Assembly (NCBI GenBank): GCA_047967505.1
Contig: CM106540.1
DNA: 64,000 nucleotides
Direction: 5' to 3' (one strand)
Origin: Dipteris shenzhenensis
Taxonomy: Eukaryota; Polypodiophyta; Polypodiopsida; Gleicheniales
Position numbers and translations under genes: made by a program. A model generated the notes under the pieces. It was not told the DNA's origin. It ran no database searches and worked only from the letters and a program-made list of their open reading frames with translations. Of the stretch, positions 57,979-64,000 are shown in pieces. Each line of letters starts with the position of its first letter. The first letter of the stretch is position 1.

Positions 57979-58548
57979 CTAGAGTGGGAGAATAGTGGAA
58001 CGTGGGTTATCTGGGTTGAAGAACGGAGACCACTTATCTAGATACAGAGGCTGGTTGCGCACGGCTGAGAGACCATGAAGAAGTACTCTCAAAGCATGCT
58101 CGGCTTTTTCAAAGAGAAAAATGAAGTATCCTCGTCTTAGGAAGCGAACATTGGTGACTAAGTTGCCTCTCCTACTCCAGTTGGTTCTAAACCAGTTCTC
58201 AAGAAATGTAGCTGGGGGACGTGGACCATGCAGATACCCGACGAGTGCATGCGATTCAAGCCATTCGACAGATTCTTCAAGTAGATCTTCATCAACCTGT
58301 GCAAAGACAACTTTACCTAGTTTAGTAGATGTCGTCTCTCTTCGAAGGCCTGAGCTTGACTTTTGAAAGTCTTGTGGACCTTCAGGTGCTCGGTTTCCTG
58401 ACTCTATGCCATCATCGGAGGGGGCGTCATCTTTGTCTCTGTGGAAGTTCTTGGAGGACGACGGACCATCTTCTTGAGACGGTTTCGTAGCCGTGGTCTG
58501 GGTCCCATGCCTCGCTTCTTGTACTCTCGCTTGTCCGGGGGCTCCCAA
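57979..58548 (-). CDS. LINE ORF1-like protein with DUF4283
   Basis: A 189-residue open frame. The N-terminal part is hydrophilic (Ser, Lys, Asp). From about residue 85 it reads 'DLLEESVEWLESHALVGYLH', 'GPRPPATFLENWFRTNWSRR' and 'NVRFLRRGYFIFLFEKAEHA', then 'GLSAVRNQPLYLDKWSPFF', the DUF4283 fold that binds nucleic acid in plant LINE ORF1 proteins. Downstream, 57950-57700 continues in other frames with 'VCVHLDLAEELHETIVIPNR' and 'CVVCL' of a zinc-knuckle type. Its start may lie further upstream, beyond the inserted LTR element. Confidence 0.8.
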   Translation of the reverse strand: MGAPGQARVQEARHGTQTTATKPSQEDGPSSSKNFHRDKDDAPSDDGIESGNRAPEGPQDFQKSSSGLRRETTSTKLGKVVFAQVDEDLLEESVEWLESHALVGYLHGPRPPATFLENWFRTNWSRRGNLVTNVRFLRRGYFIFLFEKAEHALRVLLHGLSAVRNQPLYLDKWSPFFNPDNPRSTILPL

Positions 58549-58648
58549 AAGATTTTGTCTTTCTCTGAAGGGAGCTAAGAAGAAGCCCCTTCTACTTTGC
58601 GAGAGAGCCCTCGCGTGTACGAGGAGCTGGGTGTTGTAGCTTGTCTAG

Positions 58649-59022
58649 TGAGTGCCTCAAGATCTATGGAGCTTTCTAAGGTGGATGGAACTTGTGTGGA
58701 AACATGATGAAGAGAGTGCTCATGACATGTACCTCAAGTCAATTAGGTTCCAAGATGGATTAGCTTGGACTCATAAACAAAATCTTGAGTGAATGTGCAT
58801 TTCTCTTTTTCTACTCAACAATACATGATAGGCCTCTTATATAGAGAGTGCCCTTAGAATAGTCAACAATTGTGGGATCCTTTGATCCACATCTCTCCTT
58901 GTGGATATCCTTGATCCACATCTTCACATCATGTAGTCCACATCTTAGGGTGGCTACTTTAATTCTTTCCTATACCATACCTTAGCCTTTAATCTATGTG
59001 CTCATGGCACCATATCCCAACA
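58649..59022 (-). repeat. 3' LTR of the nested element
   Basis: 374 bp. It shares with 60830-61070 the blocks GCCTCA.GATCTATGGAGC.TTCTAAGGTGGATGGAAC and TTGATCCACATCTCTCCTTGTGGATATCC...CACCATATC.CAACA. Confidence 0.85.
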
Positions 59023-60817
59023 CCTCCCCTTGGTGCCATGAACCATTGGCTATCGCAAGGTGGTCAGATGTGAGTTTACATTCCATCACCTCTCCTTAGT
59101 GTATAGCTTGCTACATAAGGTGGTCAAGTGTGGCTTTTACATGTCAATACCTCCTCTGAGTGCTTACATGGCTACTTGCACGTGGTCAGGCTTGATTTAC
59201 AAACATGTGGGCTAAAGGTGGCAAGGTTTTTACTTCTCAATGCTTGATGTCGATGGCGTTCGCTTCTTTGCTTGATGCATGGTGCTTTGTTCTTCCATGT
59301 GCCTCAATGCTTTATGTGTGGATGCCATGTTCTGTGCTATGGTCATCTCATGCACTTGTGCTTTTGGCATGCGTTGTGCATTCATGCATTGATTTGTCAT
59401 TTGTTGCAAAGGTCTTACCAATTGAATTCTTTCAATATTGGTAGTGTCTAATTGCTAACAATGATTTTGATCCAATAGGCATGTAGAGCTCAAAAAGACG
59501 ATCACTTTTCCTTTTTGGAGCATGTGCAAATTCCTCCTGGATTGCAAGTTACGCCTTGTCGAAGTTTTTGTGAAGAAAGAGTGGGCATGATGGGGTGGCA
59601 TAGAGAGTCACATGCTGCTTACAAACCAGTGCTTAGCAAGGTACTATGTGCTTAGATGACACTGTGGTGACCTTTTAACCCAGCTTAGTTAACCAAAGGT
59701 AGTAAATTTAACCATGGTAATCTTTGATCTAACCATAGAGCTAACCCAAGGTCAATCTTGACCTAAGCTTAAGTGGCTTGTTTGCCACGTGGCCTAAGGT
59801 TGGTACCTTAGAGTTGTTTGGCTATGGTGAAAAGGAAGATCAGCGCGCTCCATGGCAGGTTGTTGATGAAGATCCTTAGGCTGCGTGATGGAGCTTAGAG
59901 GAGCATGCGCCTCAGAGCCTTAGAGCTCTGCTATTGGCTGGAGAGGTGTAGCCAAGGCTATTGGAAGAGCTGTAGCATTGCGCGCCGTTGGAGAAGCTTT
60001 ATTGCAGAGGCCACAGTTTGGCGCAGGCATTCGTGTGCAGCAGGTAGAGTCGCAGTTGGTTGAGGCATTGGTGTCTTGTGTTAATGGAGCCTTATATGCT
60101 ATGTGTGGCTGTAGATAGATAGGCGTCGCTGTGACGTGCCAGCAGTAGAGGTCACTGGAGTTGTGACTTAGAGCCTTAAAGCCGCTTTGGCATCTAGATA
60201 TTAGACGTCTGTTGTGGAGGATCTCGTTGCCTGCATTGAGGCTATTGGTTGGAGCTTGGAAGGCCTTGCAGTATGGCAGAGCCTTCAATGGAGCCACCGG
60301 GAGCTGTTGTTTCACAACAGAAGTCACGTAGGTGCCTTAAAAGATAAGGTTGCTGGGCGTGGAGGCATTAAAGTTTTGGAGCTCAATGGAGTAGTTGGAT
60401 ATTGCCAGCTGGAGAGGTTATGTCTTGTGTATGTGCTTGTAGGTAGAGCTTCGGGCTCTCTCCCTCTCAAAAGCTTTTCTGTCAAAACCAGTAGAGCTTC
60501 AGGGTCTCTCTCTCAAACAATAGAGCAAACTCAAGGATATCTCAACAAATCTCAACGAGGCTTCTCTCACAATCTCTCACAAAGGGAAACTCACTCTCTC
60601 TCTCTCATGAAGAAACTCTCAAGAAGGACGAATGGAAATCCTCACAAAGAACTCAAGCAATGAACGGAAATATGGACGGGAATTCCTCTCACATGAATGG
60701 AACTTTCCTTCTCTTAACGGAAGTGAACTTGAATGAAGAACACTCAAGAGAACCTCAATCTCTCAATCAATCACACTCTCTCATACGGATCGCAATGCCT
60801 CAGCGGAAGGCAAGGGA
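59023..60817 (-). other. Internal region of the nested LTR element
   Basis: No protease, RT or integrase is seen. The minus-strand open frame 60327-59920 (135 residues, Cys-, Ala- and Pro-containing) and the small frame 59421-59230 (Met/Gln/Lys-rich) have no recognised domain. No CCHC knuckle was found. Confidence 0.6.
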
Positions 60818-60829
60818 GCTTTGATACCA
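60818..60829 (-). other. Primer binding site (initiator Met tRNA)
   Basis: On the minus strand TGGTATCAAAGC directly follows the 5' LTR end. It has one difference from the canonical TGGTATCAGAGC. Confidence 0.8.
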
Positions 60830-61070
60830 TGAGAAAACATGTGTGCCTCAGGATCTATGGAGCATTCTAAGGTGGATGGAACCTGTGTGGAAAGAGTGCC
60901 CTTAGAATAGTCAACACTTATGGGACCCTTTGATCCACATCTCTCCTTGTGGATATCCTTGATCCACATCTCCACATCATGTAGTCCACATCCTAGGGTG
61001 GCTACTTTAATTCTTTCCTATACCATACCTTAGCCTTTAATCTATGTGCTCATGGCACCATATCTCAACA
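60830..61070 (-). repeat. 5' LTR of the nested element
   Basis: 241 bp. It is a shortened copy of the LTR at 58649-59022, with the block of about 130 bp containing 'CATGATGAAGAGAGTGCTCATGACATG' missing. Confidence 0.85.
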
Positions 61071-61075
61071 TCGAG

Positions 61076-62820
61076 AGTGGCCAGGAGCCAGTGCTTTGGA
61101 GTTGAAAGCACCACGACTTGCTGACTTTCCCAGCCTGCTTCCTCCTTGACCTAAGAAGGTAACAGTTTTCCCTCATTCAACGGTTTCTCTTTGGGTTCCT
61201 TCTTGGGAATCAGCATGAGAAGCCCAGATTTCTTTGCTTCCGTTTCCAATATTCTGCTGAGGTGGAGCATGAAAGTTGTCGACTAGTGGAGGGAAGGATG
61301 TGAGATCAGTGAAGTCACGACCGAAGTATTCCCTTCCAAAAGAAGGTCGAAGAGGTGCAACCCACTGTCACATCATGCATGAGGAACGAGGGGTTCTCGA
61401 TGAGTGTCGCATGTGGCGAAGTGAGCATTGAGTGAGACAAAAAGGTTGAAGGAAGCGATCCGTACTCAGGTCTGAGAAGAAGGAGAGGGAGCCTAGATTG
61501 CGAAGGACACAAGTCACCATCGCCGTCTCCATCACCGTCCTCCATTGCTCGAGATCGGCTAAGGGATTTTTAGCTCGTAGTGATTTTATTGGCATTTGAC
61601 CACGATTACGACTATTGACGTATAGGTAATATGCCAGTTTCGTATCCATTCGCGAGACTTATCCTCTAATATTCTCGACGTTATCTCGACACCCAGGGAA
61701 GGGCTAGTTCCCTCGGATTATAACCCTTTGGGGAAGGAAATGTGCCGCCTCCCCATCCACACACTGTGTGGTTATAATAATTATGTATTATATATTATCA
61801 TATAAATGTTTTCAACTACTCGTCCATTCAAAATTTCTTGTTTTCAATCTGAATTCTTACAACATTTCTCTCATTTATTGCATGTAATCGATGCGAGGAA
61901 GCAAGGAAATCCAGGATGGATGTAAGATTGAAGGATGACTACACCTTCATTCATATGGTTGTAGTCCATGTGACAATATTGTATAAACTGCAACGAGGAT
62001 TAGTTATTATATCACCTTAGTCATGCATTTGTTGGACTTTAACTTCCAAAATATGGACATCACAAAATCAATAATAAATCACCACCCGACATTTGTAGGG
62101 AGGATCGGGTTCTAACGGATCTTATGTCGTGTCTAATGTCCACTATTTTACTCATTCCCTTTTTTTCTTAAAAATTTGGTTAAAATACTAATTTTAAGTT
62201 ACTAGTTTCTTGAAATGATAAGGGAACCTAACCTTGAGACCCGAGGGATCGGGTCTCTAACCCATGGTAGAGGGGTTGTGCTACCTTTCCACGAGGTCGA
62301 ATAAAGATTGATGGTTCTCAAGAGTTAAGAATCATAAATCCAGCTTCAAATGCACAGCTTCAAACAACAAAGAACAATGACGAAGAACTCAAAAAACAGC
62401 AGAAAAAAGCCATATTTTCTGTGAGTATCCCCTCGATTTGGCGTAGTTGAACAGGAAGGGGGGCTACATAATTCACTTTGACAGTCAAAGCGAACCATCC
62501 GCGCTTCGCTCACAAGGTTATTTTATAAAGTTTGTACAAGCTGAGAGCTTTATAAAGTTTAATTTGTGGTAGAAGGTGAGAAATTGAGGTGGGCGAGCTT
62601 TATAAAGTTTAATTTGTGGTAGAAGGTGAGAAATTGGCGATCTTATGTTGGATTAGTGGTGGGCTGCCTTATTAGGATACTGACACGGATGTTTCTGCTA
62701 GCCTTACTTTTTATTGCATAATGACAAATCTATCGGGAAGAATTTATCAGGATCAATAGAAAGGACAGAGTGAAACTGCCGGTATCGAGGATGATGTGGG
62801 AAAACTAGGGTGAGGAGAAA
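61076..62820. other. Flank of the nested element, then upstream region of the last gene
   Basis: 61076-61650 contains minus-strand open pieces (61545-61315, 61649-61368), including a GATGGAGACGG-type Asp/Gly repeat. They may be the 5' part of the LINE cut off by the insertion; this is unproven. 61650-62820 is AT-rich and is likely to include the promoter and 5'-UTR of the gene that starts at 62821. Confidence 0.4.
62545..62636. repeat. 42-bp direct repeat upstream of the last gene
   Basis: GAGCTTTATAAAGTTTAATTTGTGGTAGAAGGTGAGAAATTG occurs at 62545-62586 and 62595-62636. TTTATAAAG could serve as a TATA-like element in both copies, 185-280 bp before the ATG. Confidence 0.9.
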
Positions 62821-64000
62821 ATGCCAAAAATCAAAAGAGAAGACGGTGGGGAAAGCTCTGATGAGGATCTTAGAAGTTTTGATAGTAGAGGCAAGAAGAG
62901 AAGGCGAGGTGGCAGGAAATCATCCAAGGCTACAGAACAGTCCAATTCTGAAGAGGAGTCTTCTTTAGATAGCGGATCTTCCAGCGAATATGAACGACGC
63001 CACAAAAAACATAGAAGGGATATGCGAAAAGATAACAAAAAGGAGAAACATGGCAGAAAAGGAGAAAAGAGGGAGAGAAAGAAGAAAGACAAATTCGAGA
63101 GGGAGAAAAAGAAGAAAGATAAACTGGACAGGCGACATGGCAGGCATAAAAAAGAAAGTTTCCACAGGGAATCACATGCGACCAGGCACAAGGGTTCAAC
63201 TCCTTTGTCCAATTCCGATACAGAATCATCTGAAAATATTTTGCCTAGCTCAGCCGACGTTGTGTCTGGCATCTTAAAGAAATTTCCAGAAGTTGCTAAT
63301 GATTTGGAAAAGGTACGACGCTGGATATATTTACTAATGATCAGTCTAAGCTTACTTGAGCACCGCACAAACGATATTCATAATGTTAGCTATAGTTTTG
63401 GTTTTAATGCCCTTGTTCAGCGTAGATCATTTTTTCTCAGAGTCTTGAAAATGTTCTGTGCAATCGAATAAAAGGTCCTGCGGTTATTGCAGAATTTCTG
63501 ACTTAGTAGTTTTTTTGCAGTTGTTGCAGATGATTGATGATGGCCAGGCCGTGGACATAAGTGGGCTCACCAACAAGCACTTGGCAGCTTTTTTAAAGGA
63601 ATTGTTTAGATCTCTTCATCTACATCAGACTTCGAATGGACTATTTTTACTTCCGAAGGGTGCCTCCAAGAAAACAATGGATATTCTTGGCAAAACTCTT
63701 CTTGATCATTCCATTGCTGCAGTAAATGAACCTTTTGCTGACAATGTGAAGAAAGAAGAGGCGGCAAGTGAGTCTGACGGTTCCAAACAAGGTGCTGTTT
63801 CTCAGAATTTTGGAGGAGAAAGAGAAAATCATATTAATCAGGAAACCTATGGCCCAAGTGAGCCAAGGCGGAGGTAAATGTTTTGTGCTTTTTGCATACG
63901 CATGCTTGCCTGTGCCTCAGATGACTCGATTGATTGATTATCCTCTGTGGACAGTAACACAGTTTATGAGACCCAAGAACTTGAGTACAAACCTGAGTGA
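62821..64000 (+). CDS. Lysine/arginine-rich nuclear-type protein of unknown function, 5' end of gene
   Basis: Exon 1, 62821-63312 (164 codons), starts MPKIKREDGGESSDEDLRSF and is dominated by KKKR/E/S-rich stretches (KKDKFEREKKKKDKLDRRHG), typical of nuclear RNA- or chromatin-associated proteins. It ends '...ILKKFPEVANDLEK' before GTACGACG. Exon 2, 63521-63873, follows TTTTTTTGCAG in phase and reads 'LLQMIDDGQAVDISGLTNKH', 'LFRSLHLHQTSNGLFLLPKG' and 'KKTMDILGKTLLDH', a folded-looking segment I believe is conserved in plants but cannot name. A GT donor at 63874 leads to a further exon: an acceptor at 63954 keeps the frame to TGA at 63998, but the gene may run past the window. It could be a plant GPALPP/DUF3752-type or similar protein; low certainty. 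Confidence 0.65.

Larger units (their letters stand above)
53312..58648 (-). mobile_element. Plant LINE (L1-type) with ORF1 DUF4283, endonuclease, RT and zf-RVT, inactive
   Basis: Minus strand, about 5.3 kb. ORF1 piece with DUF4283 (58548-57979), endonuclease pieces (57260-56422), linker with coiled coil (56381-55749), reverse transcriptase (55721-54874), zinc-knuckle zf-RVT (53921-53685), and an A-rich 3' tail (on plus: TTTTTATTTTTATTTTTG at 53315-53333). This order is that of plant L1-type LINEs, which copy RNA back into nicked DNA. Numerous frame changes and a lost RT catalytic site make it inactive. Its 5' part appears interrupted by the LTR element at 58649-61070, with possible continuation at 61076-61650. 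Confidence 0.85.
58649..61070 (-). mobile_element. Second small non-autonomous LTR element, nested in or beside the LINE
   Basis: Minus strand. The 5' LTR (61070-60830) begins TGTTGAGATATGG and ends TCTCA. A PBS, TGGTATCAAAGC (60829-60818), follows at once. A purine tract (AAGGGGAGG) precedes the 3' LTR (59022-58649), which begins TGTTGGGATATGG. The flanks are TCTAG (58644-58648) and TCGAG (61071-61075), a target duplication with one mismatch. The LTRs have diverged: the 5' copy lacks about 130 bp present in the 3' copy, and the 3' copy lacks 10 bp near its end. The internal 1.8 kb has no pol domain. LTR starts resemble the element at 1670-3866 only in TGTTGGGATAT. Confidence 0.85.

Noticed and set aside
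62805-63368. 187-residue minus-strand open frame rich in Leu/Ser/Phe
   Set aside because: Antisense of the lysine/glutamate-rich exon; it has no features of its own.

Overview
This window looks like nuclear DNA of a land plant. The main evidence is a two-exon gene whose product matches the plant mitochondrial basic amino acid carrier BAC2, GT-AG introns, plant-type LINE domains (DUF4283 and zf-RVT) and Ty3/gypsy elements with the plant-typical second RNase H. The species is not determinable by eye. The density of old, nested retroelements and the Helitron would fit a large non-angiosperm genome (fern, lycophyte or gymnosperm), but that is only a guess.

Layout. 1-3866: unannotated DNA, then a complete small LTR element (1670-3866) with LTRs that look identical by eye, a 5-bp target duplication and a lone gag-type zinc-knuckle ORF. 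3867-8712: a decayed minus-strand Ty3 relative with integrase pieces. 8713-16024: mostly empty, with a GC/CpG-rich island at 11.3-12.65 kb. 16025-19148: BAC2, the clearest host gene. 19149-29640: AT-rich DNA with simple and tandem repeats, an inverted-repeat foldback, and a decayed cluster holding a protein-kinase-like and a RING-like pseudogene. 30537-36621: a CpG-rich minus-strand Helitron-like element with a broken HUH Rep, an intact PIF1-type helicase frame and, just downstream, a four-exon gene for a GIY-YIG nuclease-like protein. 37.3-38.2 kb: internally duplicated membrane-protein-like fragments. 40.5-40.85 kb: a LINE endonuclease scrap. 41.3-46.5 kb: a minus-strand Ty3/gypsy element with two RNase H domains and a damaged integrase. 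46.5-49.7 kb: a plus-strand gypsy-like remnant in unusual order. 50.7-52.4 kb: an HSP70 pseudogene split by an insertion. 53.3-58.65 kb: a minus-strand LINE with a destroyed RT catalytic motif. 58649-61070: a second small LTR element that appears to have landed inside the LINE or its 5' flank. 62821-64000: the start of a lysine/arginine-rich host gene that runs off the window.

Only BAC2 and the last gene look like ordinary host genes. Most of the rest is mobile-element biology. The strongest candidate for something undescribed is the Rep/helicase plus spliced GIY-YIG gene arrangement at 30.5-36.6 kb. A Helitron relative carrying a homing-type nuclease domain would be notable if the gene proves to lie within the element's ends, which I could not find.
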